This document shows, piece after piece, positions 18,830 through 27,550 of a stretch of DNA of 64,000 bases. Positions within the stretch are counted from its first letter, which is position 1; every line of letters starts with the position of its first letter. Location: contig NZ_LTDM01000003.1 of NCBI RefSeq assembly GCF_001940565.1, forward strand, positions 30,737-94,736, given 5' to 3'. The notes below the pieces were generated by a model. It was not told the DNA's origin. It searched no databases and worked only from the letters and a program-made list of their open reading frames with translations. Source of the stretch: Tissierella creatinophila DSM 6911. GTDB taxonomy: Bacteria > Bacillota > Clostridia > Tissierellales > Tissierellaceae. Both the position numbers and the translations under genes were made by a program.

Positions 18830-20056
18830 TTAGAGAAGAAAGACCGTTCTTTCTTCACCTTTATATATTCCTTCTTCATGTTTTTCTAAAAGTATATATC
18901 CATCAGAATCTTTTAAAAGACTTATCATAGAACTCTTTCCAAAACTTGGAGTAGCAAAATATTTTCCATCTTCTTTTCTAAGTGTTACCATCTGATATGT
19001 AAGTTTTCCAGAAGATGATGGAAAATTAAAATCCATGGTAGCCCTTATCTGTGGCTTAATTTCTTTTAAATTCATCTTTTGTTTTACAAAGTCTTCAACT
19101 AAAACTTTAAATATTATAATTGAAGAAACAGGATGACCTGGAAGACCAAATATTAATTTTCCCATTCCCTCCCCTACAATAGTAGGTTTACCAGGTTTTA
19201 CAGATAGACCGTGGATAAACACTCCTTTTCCTTCAAAACTATCTATTACAGCCTTAGTAAAATCCCTGGTTCCAACTGAACTTCCTCCTGATATAAGAAC
19301 TATATCTGAAATGTTTACTGCCTTTTCTACTTCAGTTTTTAAAAGGTTAAAGTCATCTTTAACAATCCTCTTACCAACTACTTCTCCACCAAGTGCACTA
19401 ATTGAACCAAAAAGGGCAAATGAATTTATATCTCTTATCTTTCCAAACTCTAGTTTTTCTTCTATATCTATTATTTCATCTCCTGTTGAGATTATATAAA
19501 ATCTTGGTTTTTTAAAAACTTTTACTTTTCTCTTACCCAGCGCCCCTAAAACTCCCATTGCTTCTGGAGATATCTTTTTTCCCATTTCAAGAACGAGACT
19601 ATTTTTTTTCATATCATCTCCTTTATAGATGATGTTTTCTCCAATGGAAATTGGTTTATTTAAAAGCAATGTTTCTTCATCTAGTTTTTCAGTGTTTTCT
19701 ATCATAATAACACCATCAGCTCCATTTGGAACCATCCCTCCAGTGGGAACATAGATTGCATTTCCAGAAATTATTCCATCCTCTATAGTCTCTCCCATAT
19801 GCACTTCTCCAACTATATTTAAAACACTTGGTATAGAATCACTTGCACCATGACTATCGCTTGCTACAATCGCATATCCATCTACTGTAGACCTGTTGAA
19901 CTCTGGTACATCTATTTCACAGTAGACTTCTTTTCCTAATACTCTCCCCAAGGAATCTAGGATATCTACCTCTTCAAGTTCAAATTTGTATTCTCTAAAA
20001 TTATTCATTATAGTTTCTCTTGCCCCTTCTACAGTTACCACTTTAAAAAAATCCAT
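18830..20056 (-). CDS. moeA: molybdopterin molybdotransferase MoeA (second copy)
   Basis: 408 residues with the four MoeA domains: VDGYAIV, PTGGMVPNGADGVIMIE, SGGSSVGTRDF and GLPGHPVSS. It ligates molybdate or tungstate to molybdopterin. The start is ATG at 20056, overlapping the tupC stop as TGATG, with AAGGGTGAT upstream; a TTG one codon earlier is possible. Placed between the tungstate importer and the MoeA-PBP fusion, it may be the tungsten-specific one, but no residue seen here proves that. Confidence 0.93.
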   Translation of the reverse strand: MDFFKVVTVEGARETIMNNFREYKFELEEVDILDSLGRVLGKEVYCEIDVPEFNRSTVDGYAIVASDSHGASDSIPSVLNIVGEVHMGETIEDGIISGNAIYVPTGGMVPNGADGVIMIENTEKLDEETLLLNKPISIGENIIYKGDDMKKNSLVLEMGKKISPEAMGVLGALGKRKVKVFKKPRFYIISTGDEIIDIEEKLEFGKIRDINSFALFGSISALGGEVVGKRIVKDDFNLLKTEVEKAVNISDIVLISGGSSVGTRDFTKAVIDSFEGKGVFIHGLSVKPGKPTIVGEGMGKLIFGLPGHPVSSIIIFKVLVEDFVKQKMNLKEIKPQIRATMDFNFPSSSGKLTYQMVTLRKEDGKYFATPSFGKSSMISLLKDSDGYILLEKHEEGIYKGEERTVFLL

Positions 20057-20688
20057 CAATTAATCACCCTTCCCCGCTCTAACTTTATAATATTATCACA
20101 AAGTCTTTTAGCTTGATTTATATTATGAGTTACTATAATCACAGTCCCTTTATTTTCCTTATTATATTTAAGTATTGCCTTTTCCATATGTTCTATATAT
20201 TCAGGATCTATATTTGATGTAGGTTCATCTAAAAGTAATAGTTCTGGATTAAAAACCAATCCCCTCGCAAGAGCCACCTTTTGAGTTTCTCCTCCTGAAA
20301 GTTTACTTCCTATTTTCATCTTTAAATCTTCAATCTCTAAGATTTTTAAGAGTTCTAAAACTTTTTGTTTTATTTTTTCTTCTTTTACTCCCCTTACCTC
20401 TAAAGGGTAAGCTATATTTTTGTAGACAGTTCTTTTAAAAAGGTATGCCTTTTGAAATACTAAAGTCATCTTTTTTCTAATATCACTATCTATTAACTCT
20501 CCATTATATAGTACTTGTCCATCATACTTATCATCTAACCCTGCTATTATGTTTAAAAGAGTAGACTTCCCAGATCCATTTGGTCCTATTATCCCTGTGA
20601 TCTTTTCTCTCTCTAAATTTAAACTCTCTATATCTAAAACCTTTTTTTCTCCATAAGTTTTTGCTAAGTTTTTAATTTGAATTTCCAT
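20056..20688 (-). CDS. tupC: tungstate ABC transporter ATP-binding protein
   Basis: 210 residues. Walker A is GPNGSGKST (residues 36-44), signature LSGGETQKVALARGL, Walker B LLLLDEPTSNIDP, and the switch His is in IVTHN. It powers TupB. The length is short, as in Tup systems, without the extra regulatory domain of ModC. ATG follows AAGGAGG; tupB ends at the next base. Confidence 0.93.
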   Translation of the reverse strand: MEIQIKNLAKTYGEKKVLDIESLNLEREKITGIIGPNGSGKSTLLNIIAGLDDKYDGQVLYNGELIDSDIRKKMTLVFQKAYLFKRTVYKNIAYPLEVRGVKEEKIKQKVLELLKILEIEDLKMKIGSKLSGGETQKVALARGLVFNPELLLLDEPTSNIDPEYIEHMEKAILKYNKENKGTVIIVTHNINQAKRLCDNIIKLERGRVIN

Positions 20689-21378
20689 TTAATCCTCCTT
20701 GCTATAGGAATAAATTGCGCTATGAACTATAAAGGATATCAAAAGTAAAATAATTCCAAGAGCTATAGCCATTGGATAATCTCCCATAGAGTTCATCATA
20801 GATATGGTTGTCGTTATAACCCTTGTGTGATACTTTATATTTCCTCCAACTATCATAACAGCTCCTACTTCAGAGATTGCCCTAGAAAATGAAGTAGCTA
20901 CGTTAACAAGTATATCTACCTTTAACTCTCTTATTATAAGCATTATACTTTGATATTTATTTGCGCCGAGGGTTATAGCTACCTTCTGTATTTCTTTTCC
21001 ACGACTTTTAGATAAACCAAAGCTTAGTCCAAAACTTAAAGGCATAACAAGAAAGGTCTGGGCTATTATCATAGCCTTTGTAGTATATAAAAGTTCAAGT
21101 CTTCCAAATGGTCCTCTTCTAGAGAGTGTAATGGCAACTAATAACCCAACTACAACTGAAGGTATACTCATCATTGTATATGTAATTCTACTAAAGAGCC
21201 TCTTTCCTCTAAATTTTTTTATTCCAAAACTAATCCCAAGTGGTATCGATATCATAGATGCAAGAACAGTAGCAGTAGTGGAGACAAACAGAGAAAGAAA
21301 AACTATATCAAATATCTCTTTATTAAAGCTTATTATTAAATTTATAGCCTGTTTAAATCCATCTAATATGTAATCCAT
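20689..21378 (-). CDS. tupB: tungstate ABC transporter permease
   Basis: 229 residues with about five or six membrane segments, and the EAA-type loop GANKYQSIMLIIRELKVDILV facing TupC. It forms the tungstate channel in the inner membrane. ATG follows TTGAGGAATTAA. Separated from tupA by 72 bp that hold a 12-bp palindrome. Confidence 0.92.
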   Translation of the reverse strand: MDYILDGFKQAINLIISFNKEIFDIVFLSLFVSTTATVLASMISIPLGISFGIKKFRGKRLFSRITYTMMSIPSVVVGLLVAITLSRRGPFGRLELLYTTKAMIIAQTFLVMPLSFGLSFGLSKSRGKEIQKVAITLGANKYQSIMLIIRELKVDILVNVATSFSRAISEVGAVMIVGGNIKYHTRVITTTISMMNSMGDYPMAIALGIILLLISFIVHSAIYSYSKED

Positions 21379-21418
21379 TTAATTCCTCAATTCTAATCAA
21401 TTCTAATTTTTGTTTTTT

Positions 21419-21442
21419 AAAGGCTGGTTTAAACCAGCCTTT
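21419..21442 (-). repeat. perfect 12-bp palindrome between tupA and tupB
   Basis: AAAGGCTGGTTT / AAACCAGCCTTT without a loop spacer. On the coding strand A-rich sequence, not a U run, follows, so it is probably not a full terminator. It may shield the tupA message end and raise binding-protein level over the membrane subunits. Confidence 0.7.
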
Positions 21443-21450
21443 TAATGTTT

Positions 21451-22353
21451 TTATTTTGCATTGGGAATAAATAACGGTTCACCGTATTCTTCTACTCCAT
21501 ATTCTTTTATCAAGTTTTGTCCTTTTTCTGATATAATCCAGTTCATGAATTCTTTAGCACCTTCATTATTTATTTTATCAGAATTTTCTCCTAAAACTTC
21601 AGGATTTACTGGTATTACACCATATTGATTTAATAAGTCTTCATCTTTTTCTATTACAATTTCAAGATCTAAATCATCTTTCATACTTAGATAAGTTGCT
21701 CTATCTGTAATAGTATATGCTTGTTTTTCATTTGCCATCTTTAATACATCACCCATGCCAGCACCTGCTTCTATATACCAATCTCCACTAGGTTTAATAT
21801 TGGTTGCTTCCCAAATCTTTAATTCTTTTTTATGTGTTCCAGAGTCATCTCCTCTAGATACAAATTTAGCTTTTTCATCGCTTATCTTCTTTAATCCTGA
21901 CTTTATATCAGACGGACTATTTTCTTTAAGCTTTAATGGATCATCCTTAGGTCCTACTAAGATAAAGTCATTATACATTACATCTTCTCTTTCAGTTCCA
22001 GATCCTTCTTCTACAAATTCTAATTCTGATTCTTTAGCATGTACAAGCAGAACATCAGCTTCTCCATCCTTACCCATTTGAAGTGCCTGACCTGTTCCTA
22101 CAGCTACAGTCTTAACTTCTATACCAGTATCTTCAGTGAACTTAGGTAATAAAAATGTAAGTAATCCTGAATCCTCAGTACTAGTTGTAGTAGATAGAAT
22201 TATACTACCCTTTGCTTCTGGTTTCTCTTTACTAGGAGTTTCAGTTCCTGGCTTATCTTCAGGCTTGTCCCCTGATGTGTCTGTCTTTGGTGTACATCCT
22301 ATCATAGAAAATACTAATAGGAATGCCATCATCATTGATAATACTTTTTTCAT
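21451..22353 (-). CDS. tupA: tungstate-binding lipoprotein of the Tup transporter
   Basis: 300 residues. A lipoprotein signal with the lipobox ending in C20 (FSMIGC) is followed by an acidic Pro/Lys-rich linker to about residue 48. The mature domain starts with LSTTTSTEDSG, the TTTS-type oxyanion motif of TupA, and has SRGDDSGTHKKE and GAGMGD loops. It captures tungstate outside the membrane for TupBC. It is first in the cofactor operon, right after a riboswitch-like leader. Confidence 0.95.
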   Translation of the reverse strand: MKKVLSMMMAFLLVFSMIGCTPKTDTSGDKPEDKPGTETPSKEKPEAKGSIILSTTTSTEDSGLLTFLLPKFTEDTGIEVKTVAVGTGQALQMGKDGEADVLLVHAKESELEFVEEGSGTEREDVMYNDFILVGPKDDPLKLKENSPSDIKSGLKKISDEKAKFVSRGDDSGTHKKELKIWEATNIKPSGDWYIEAGAGMGDVLKMANEKQAYTITDRATYLSMKDDLDLEIVIEKDEDLLNQYGVIPVNPEVLGENSDKINNEGAKEFMNWIISEKGQNLIKEYGVEEYGEPLFIPNAK

Positions 22354-22380
22354 TTATTTATCTCTCCTTTAAATTATATA

Positions 22381-22411
22381 AAAAAAGGCAAGCCAAAAGG
22401 AAGGTTGCCTT
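22381..22411 (-). terminator. leader terminator of the tup-moe-moa operon
   Basis: Stem AAGGCAA / TTGCCTT with an extra CC/GG pair, followed by seven T on the minus strand, 28 bases before the tupA start. Its loop UUCCUUU can instead pair with AAAGGAA at the end of the upstream aptamer, giving an antiterminator. The pairing is seen directly; the switch is inferred. Confidence 0.85.
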
Positions 22412-22490
22412 ATTTTTTCCTTTCCAACTGTGGGAGGCATATAGATTTCTCTTGATACACCCATCGGCTAAAATCTCATGACTATCTTGT
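22412..22490 (-). promoter_or_regulatory. probable Moco/Tuco riboswitch aptamer
   Basis: A structured leader upstream of tupA. A stem AGAUUU / AAAUCU encloses AGCCGAUGGGUGUAUC, followed by GCCUCCCACAGUUGGAAAGG, then the terminator. Position, gene context (tungstate uptake and molybdopterin genes) and the terminator/antiterminator arrangement fit the Moco class, whose tungsten variant is called Tuco. I could not run a covariance model, so class assignment is tentative; the existence of a structured attenuating leader is firmer. About 180 bases further upstream (22491-22678) are AT-rich with no gene seen. Confidence 0.6.
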
Positions 22491-22678
22491 TAAAAGTTTT
22501 AGAGATATAAGCTCGGAATATTAATATGTATTTATTTTTTAAGTATTTACAATTATAATACTTTTAGTATATCATATTTTTTTATATAATCTACATCTAA
22601 CCAAAACTTTTTTTGAAAATTATTTAACACAGTAGATGTTTTGTTGTTATTGCTAAGCGTCATACTTATTTTAAGATA

Positions 22679-22715
22679 AAAAAACCCCTTAACAAATTTG
22701 TTAAGGGGTTTTTTA
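22679..22715 (-). terminator. intrinsic terminator after the alcohol dehydrogenase gene
   Basis: Perfect stem ACCCCTTAACAAA / TTTGTTAAGGGGT flanked by A and T runs. It ends the AOR-MoaD-ADH operon. Confidence 0.95.
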
Positions 22716-22719
22716 AAAA

Positions 22720-23877
22720 TTATTCTTTTATATCTTCTCCGTAAAATGAAGATTTGAAAATCATTTCAACTAACTTAGGATTTGATTCTCTAGGGTTAGT
22801 AGCAGTACATGGGTCTTCATAAGCATTTTTACTCATTCTTTCTAAGACCTCATTAAATTTTTCTTCATTTATATCTACTTCTTTTACATCTTTAAAATTT
22901 AAAGGTATATCTAATTTTTTATTTAGTTCTTTTATATATTCAGGTAAATTATCAATACCTAATTCTTTCTCTAATTCAGAAACCTTATTTGTTGCTTTTC
23001 TATTAAATTGAATGATATATGGAAGTAATATGGCATTTGTTAATCCATGAGTTACACCAAATTCTCCACCTATTTTATGTGCTAAGCTATGAATTAATCC
23101 AAGGGATGCATTTGTAAAAGCCATTCCTGCTAATGCAGATGCATTATGCATATTAATTCTTGCTTCCATATTATCTCCATTATTATAAGCTTCAACTAAG
23201 TTATCTAAAACCAATCTAGTAGCTTTAACAGCTAGTGCATCTGTATAAGGAGAAGCAGCAGTAGATACATAAGCTTCAACTGCATGGGCTAATACGTCCA
23301 TACCAGTATTAGCTGTTATATGTTTAGGCATTTTTCCAGGCAGAGCTGGGTCTAGTATAGCCACATCTGGAATCATCTCTGTAGAAACAAGAGGATATTT
23401 TATGTGGTTTTCTGTATCAGTTATTACTGAAAAAGCTGTAATTTCTGAAGCAGTACCACTAGTAGATGGTATAGCTACCAATCTTGCCTTATTTCTAAGT
23501 TTAGGAAGAGATCCTGGTTCTATTATATCTTCAAATTTAAGTTCAGGATGCTCATAAAATGCCCACATTACTTTTGCCGCATCTATTGCAGAACCTCCAC
23601 CTATTGCTACTATCCAATCAGGTTCAAAGTCAATCATAGCTTTAGCGCCTTTTTTAACTGTTTCTATTGATGGATTAGCTTCTACCCCATCAAATATTTC
23701 AACTTTCATATTAGCTTTTTCAAGTTGCTCTTGAGCTTTTTCTAAAAACCCAAATTTTTTCATAGAATTTCCACCAGTTACTAGAATTGCTTTTTTACCT
23801 TCTAAGTTAGATAAATAACTCAGTGCATCTTCTCCAAAGACTATATCCTTTGGAATTCTAAATGAACCTAATGACAT
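22720..23877 (-). CDS. iron-containing alcohol dehydrogenase
   Basis: 385 residues, group III NAD(P)-dependent alcohol dehydrogenase. Nucleotide site GGGSAIDAAK is near residue 93, the PSTSGTASE motif near 134, and metal-binding His residues are in HAVEAY, HSLAHKIGG and GVTHGL. It reduces aldehydes to alcohols. The ATG at 23877 follows AAGGAG with eight bases; a GTG three codons upstream lies in the Shine-Dalgarno. It is third in an operon with aldehyde ferredoxin oxidoreductase, so its likely substrate is the aldehyde made there. Confidence 0.92.
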   Translation of the reverse strand: MSLGSFRIPKDIVFGEDALSYLSNLEGKKAILVTGGNSMKKFGFLEKAQEQLEKANMKVEIFDGVEANPSIETVKKGAKAMIDFEPDWIVAIGGGSAIDAAKVMWAFYEHPELKFEDIIEPGSLPKLRNKARLVAIPSTSGTASEITAFSVITDTENHIKYPLVSTEMIPDVAILDPALPGKMPKHITANTGMDVLAHAVEAYVSTAASPYTDALAVKATRLVLDNLVEAYNNGDNMEARINMHNASALAGMAFTNASLGLIHSLAHKIGGEFGVTHGLTNAILLPYIIQFNRKATNKVSELEKELGIDNLPEYIKELNKKLDIPLNFKDVKEVDINEEKFNEVLERMSKNAYEDPCTATNPRESNPKLVEMIFKSSFYGEDIKE

Positions 23878-23955
23878 ATAAATCACTCCTTTTAGTTTAT
23901 TAATGATTTAGTAAATTTAATATATATATAAAAGTATTTTTACTTTTATAACCTT

Positions 23956-24183
23956 TTAACCTCCTCCAACAGGAGGAAATAGTGATAAGACATCTCCATC
24001 TTTTAGCTTTCTATCTACATCACCATCTACCCCATTTAGGAGGATTAAGCTTGCATCTTCTCTATCTATATTAAGTTTATTTAGGATATCTAGTATATTA
24101 GTTTCTTTTGGTAATTCAAAAAAATATTTTCTCTCTCTATTTTCTCTAAAAGTTGCAAAGAGTCTAACTTCTATTTTGATCAA
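23956..24183 (-). CDS. moaD: MoaD/ThiS-family ubiquitin-like sulfur carrier
   Basis: 75 residues, beta-grasp fold, ending in PPVGGG. The C-terminal di-Gly is the part that is adenylylated by a MoeB-type enzyme and turned to thiocarboxylate to supply the dithiolene sulfur of molybdopterin. The start is TTG at 24183 with AGGAGGT upstream. It is 11 bp after the aldehyde ferredoxin oxidoreductase gene, a common pairing for tungsten enzymes. No moaE is seen in the window. Confidence 0.9.
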   Translation of the reverse strand: MIKIEVRLFATFRENRERKYFFELPKETNILDILNKLNIDREDASLILLNGVDGDVDRKLKDGDVLSLFPPVGGG

Positions 24184-24194
24184 GTAAATACCTC

Positions 24195-26048
24195 CTAAAA
24201 GCTTAAAGCTCCTTCAGAATCACTCTCTTTATCTATATATTTGCTATATTCTTCTAAGCCTAATCTATTTAATGTCTCTAAAGTAGGAACTCCTTCTTTA
24301 TCCCATCCTCTTACAGAGTAATATTCTGGAAGTAGTTCACTTAACTTATGAACATGTCCTTTAGAAGGGCCATTAGGTATTGGGTCTTCTACAAGTCTCT
24401 TTGGAAGTTTGTCATCAGAACTACTAAATCCTTCGCGTATATTAAATAGTTTTTCAAGATTCCATATTCGCTCTCCTGCTTCAAGTAGACTCTCATTTGT
24501 ATGAACATCTCCTACAACTGCATTATACATATCTACATAGTCAGGCAATCCAAGTCCAAAAGTAGTAAATACACAAAGACCTATTGAGTCGATAACAGCT
24601 GTTAGATCTAAGAATATCTTAGTATAAGCTGCTTTTCCCTCCAAAGAAAATCTGTCAAGTTTTTCAGGATATCCCAATATTTCAGGACTTATCATATAAC
24701 CTTTAATATGACAACCTCCCCTATTGTTTACTGCATATGATAATCCATGACCTTGAATTGCTCTTGGGTCATATGCAGGTAGTTCTTGTTTTTTAACAGA
24801 CATAGATAATTCTGGTGCACCATAAGAAGTTGCAAGTCTAAAAGAACCATCTGCAAGCTTATCTCCAAATCCTTCACGTGTAGCCATTTTCTTAGTCCAG
24901 CCTAGTACCGCTTCAGCATCTCCCCAGTTTAAACTAAGTCCATCTGCTGCTATGTCTTCATCTTTTATAAATCCTCTTTGATATAATTCCATAGCTGCTG
25001 CTATAGTTGCCCCTGCCGATATAGTATCTAGACCATAATCATTACAAATCATATTTGCCTTATTTATAGTTTCTAAATCATATAAACCACAATCTGCACC
25101 AAATGCCCATATTGTCTCATACTCAGGTCCTCCTACTACTGTTCCATCATCTAGTTTTACAACTCTTCCACAAGCGATAGGACATCTATAGCAAGCAGAT
25201 TTTTTTACTAAGTGATGTTCTGTTAGAGATTCTCCTGAAATGGTATCAGCTTCATCAGTATATGCCTCTTGGAAGTTTTTAACTGGAAAAACTCCACTTT
25301 CATTTATGATATTTACTAATACTGCACTTCCATAAGAAGGTAATCCACTTCCTGCTACTGGATCGTTTCTTAAAGTACTTACTTTAGATTTAGATACTTC
25401 TTTGGTTTTTTCACTATCAAATATAGGAATCTTGTTGCTACCCTTTACAACAATAGCCTTTAAGTTTTTAGAACCCATAACAGCCCCAACTCCACCTCTA
25501 CCAGCGGCTCTATCAACATCATTCATTATAGCAGAGATTAGGGAAAGTTTTTCTCCAGCAGGCCCTATAGCCATAACTTTAAATCCTTCTAATTCCTCAT
25601 TTATAGCTTCTGTTGTCTCTAAAACAGTCTTACCCCATAAATGATTTGCATCTCTTATTTCAACTTTATCATCCTCTATATATAAGTATACTGGACTATC
25701 AGCTTTTCCTTCAAATATTATTAAGTCATGTCCTGTAGCCTTAAAACTAGGGCCCCAATGTCCCCCTGAATTAGAAATAGCTATAGTTCCTGTTAAAGGT
25801 GACTTTGTAATAACCATATATCTTCCTGATGTAGGAATTGGAGCACCAGTTAAACCACCAGAAGCAACTATTATCTTGTTTTCTGGACTAAATGGATCTG
25901 TCTTTGCAGGTACTTCATCCATCATAATCTTAACACCTACACCTCTAGCTCCTAAATACTTTTTACCAAATTCAAAATCAAAGTCCTCTGTTGAATATGT
26001 TCTATTTGTCAAGTTTACTCTTAAAATCTTACCCATATAACCATACAT
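24195..26048 (-). CDS. aor: tungsten-dependent aldehyde ferredoxin oxidoreductase
   Basis: 617 residues. It oxidises aldehydes to acids with ferredoxin, or in reverse reduces acids at low potential, using bis-pterin tungsten and one [4Fe-4S]. Cluster ligands are C286, C289, C293 (CYRCPIAC) and C492 (IGLCVFT), matching the spacing of the archaeal prototype. Pterin motifs AAGRGGVGAVMGSKN and DPRAIQGHGLSYAVNNRGG are present. The ATG at 26048 has GGAGGG six bases upstream; an ATG 14 codons earlier has no ribosome site. It is headed by a sigma-54 promoter. With the MoaD and alcohol dehydrogenase genes it makes an acid-to-alcohol unit. Confidence 0.96.
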   Translation of the reverse strand: MYGYMGKILRVNLTNRTYSTEDFDFEFGKKYLGARGVGVKIMMDEVPAKTDPFSPENKIIVASGGLTGAPIPTSGRYMVITKSPLTGTIAISNSGGHWGPSFKATGHDLIIFEGKADSPVYLYIEDDKVEIRDANHLWGKTVLETTEAINEELEGFKVMAIGPAGEKLSLISAIMNDVDRAAGRGGVGAVMGSKNLKAIVVKGSNKIPIFDSEKTKEVSKSKVSTLRNDPVAGSGLPSYGSAVLVNIINESGVFPVKNFQEAYTDEADTISGESLTEHHLVKKSACYRCPIACGRVVKLDDGTVVGGPEYETIWAFGADCGLYDLETINKANMICNDYGLDTISAGATIAAAMELYQRGFIKDEDIAADGLSLNWGDAEAVLGWTKKMATREGFGDKLADGSFRLATSYGAPELSMSVKKQELPAYDPRAIQGHGLSYAVNNRGGCHIKGYMISPEILGYPEKLDRFSLEGKAAYTKIFLDLTAVIDSIGLCVFTTFGLGLPDYVDMYNAVVGDVHTNESLLEAGERIWNLEKLFNIREGFSSSDDKLPKRLVEDPIPNGPSKGHVHKLSELLPEYYSVRGWDKEGVPTLETLNRLGLEEYSKYIDKESDSEGALSF

Positions 26049-26104
26049 TTTAAGCCCTCCTTTTAAAATCCATTTCATATGAAAATTCATAACATACTAA
26101 ATAT

Positions 26105-26122
26105 ATGCAATATTCATGCCAA
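26105..26122 (-). promoter_or_regulatory. sigma-54 (-24/-12) promoter of the aor operon
   Basis: TTGGCATGAATATTGCAT on the minus strand matches TTGGCAC-N5-TTGCW, with GG and GC ten bases apart. The -12 element is about 58 bases before the aor ATG. The adjacent upstream gene encodes a sigma-54 activator. Confidence 0.88.
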
Positions 26123-26179
26123 ATATAAAAGGTTTGATTTTAGTAATTTAATTATATTTAAAATTTGTATGTATCGTAA

Positions 26180-26200
26180 TAGAACAATATATTTGTTCTA
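26180..26200. promoter_or_regulatory. palindromic upstream activator site for the sigma-54 regulator
   Basis: Perfect inverted repeat TAGAACAA - 5 bases - TTGTTCTA, about 60 bases upstream of the -24 box. The same half-site recurs in the neighbouring repeat at 26213-26227. Probable enhancer bound by the Fis-type helix-turn-helix of the adjacent activator. Confidence 0.7.
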
Positions 26201-26212
26201 TATTGGATCAAC

Positions 26213-26227
26213 GTTCTAATTTAGAAC
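26213..26227. promoter_or_regulatory. second inverted repeat of the same half-site
   Basis: GTTCTAATTTAGAAC, sharing the TTCTA/TAGAA half-site with the palindrome 13 bases away. It overlaps the last codons and stop of the activator gene. Confidence 0.55.
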
Positions 26228-27523
26228 ATCTATATTGTACTTTTCTATTTTCCTATATAAAGTATTTCTTCCTATTTCTAAGGTTTTAGCTGTTTTAGAT
26301 ATATTTCCATCATTTATTTTAAGTATTTTTATAATATGCTGTTTTTCAAGCTCTTCTAGTGAGTAATTATAATCGATATTACTTGATTCAACTATTTCCT
26401 TATCTCTTTCATTTAAAAGATTATCTGGTAGGTATCCTAGATTGATTATAAATTCTATTAGATTTTCAAGTTCCCTAACATTTCCAGGCCAATTATATCT
26501 TATCATCTTATCCAATACATAATCATTTAATTTTACTCTGTTTTTATTTAGTTTCCTAGATATCTTTTCCATAAAAAAACTAGCTAATAGGGGTATATCA
26601 TCTTTTCTTTTTCTAAGTGGTGGAATAGTTAAAGGAAGTACGTTTAGTCTATAGAATAGATCTTCTCTAAATCTACCTTCCTCTACTTCTTTTTTTAAAT
26701 CTCTATTGCTAGCAGCTATAATCCTTACATCTACTATTATTTGATCTATACCCCCAACTCGTGTAACTATACCTTCTTCTATCACTCTTAATAAACGTGT
26801 CTGAAGTTTAAGAGGCATTTCTCCAATTTCATCTAAAAATATAGTTCCTTTATTTGCAAGTTCAAACTTACCAGCTTGTCCAGATTTTTTGGCTCCCGTA
26901 AATGCTCCTTCTACATATCCAAATAGTTCTGACTCTATTAGGTTTTCAGGTATAGCAGCTGAATTAATTGCTATAAACGGTTTATCATTTCTATCGCTTG
27001 CATTGTGAATGGATTGAGCAAATACTTCCTTACCTGTTCCTGTTTCCCCGCTTATAAGTACAGTTGATTTAGAATTAGAAACCTTTTTAGCAAAGTCTAT
27101 AACACTTAAAAGCTCGTCACTCCTAGATATAATTTTATCAAAAGTATAGATTGCCCTATTTTTTAAAATTTTATCTGAAAGTTTTCTTTTTCTTTTAATA
27201 TCTTCAAATATAAACATAATATCCAAATCATCATTGTTTTTAGAGTAAATAGGATATGCTGATATAGTAAACTTACTCCTGTTTTTTTTGTTATATACAT
27301 ACACTTCTCTTTTTATTACCCCTTTTTTTGAAAAAACATCCCTTTTTACCTCTTCAAAACCTTCAAATAAATTTAAAATTGGAGTCTTTAATATCTCACT
27401 TTCACTATATCCAAACATACTTAATATATATGCGTTTATACCATTAATCATTCCATCTTTATTTGTTATAGCAATCGCAAGGGGAATATATTTAATTAAA
27501 CTATTGATATATTCATAATCCAA
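26216..27523 (-). CDS. sigma-54-dependent activator with PAS sensor domain
   Basis: 435 residues. PAS domain about 5-110 (AIAITNKDGMINGINAYIL), AAA+ domain about 130-365 with Walker A GETGTGKE, the sigma-54 contact loop GAFTGA, Walker B IFLDEIGEM and R-finger region, then a C-terminal Fis helix-turn-helix (GNISKTAKTLEIGRNTLYRK). It activates sigma-54 promoters; the only one seen nearby is that of aor. The start is taken as TTG at 27523, spaced from GAGGTGA; an ATG nine codons earlier, abutting the moeB stop, has a poor ribosome site. The PAS ligand is unknown. Confidence 0.92.
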   Translation of the reverse strand: MDYEYINSLIKYIPLAIAITNKDGMINGINAYILSMFGYSESEILKTPILNLFEGFEEVKRDVFSKKGVIKREVYVYNKKNRSKFTISAYPIYSKNNDDLDIMFIFEDIKRKRKLSDKILKNRAIYTFDKIISRSDELLSVIDFAKKVSNSKSTVLISGETGTGKEVFAQSIHNASDRNDKPFIAINSAAIPENLIESELFGYVEGAFTGAKKSGQAGKFELANKGTIFLDEIGEMPLKLQTRLLRVIEEGIVTRVGGIDQIIVDVRIIAASNRDLKKEVEEGRFREDLFYRLNVLPLTIPPLRKRKDDIPLLASFFMEKISRKLNKNRVKLNDYVLDKMIRYNWPGNVRELENLIEFIINLGYLPDNLLNERDKEIVESSNIDYNYSLEELEKQHIIKILKINDGNISKTAKTLEIGRNTLYRKIEKYNIDVLN

Positions 27524-27550
27524 TTTTTTCACCTCTATATATTTATACAT

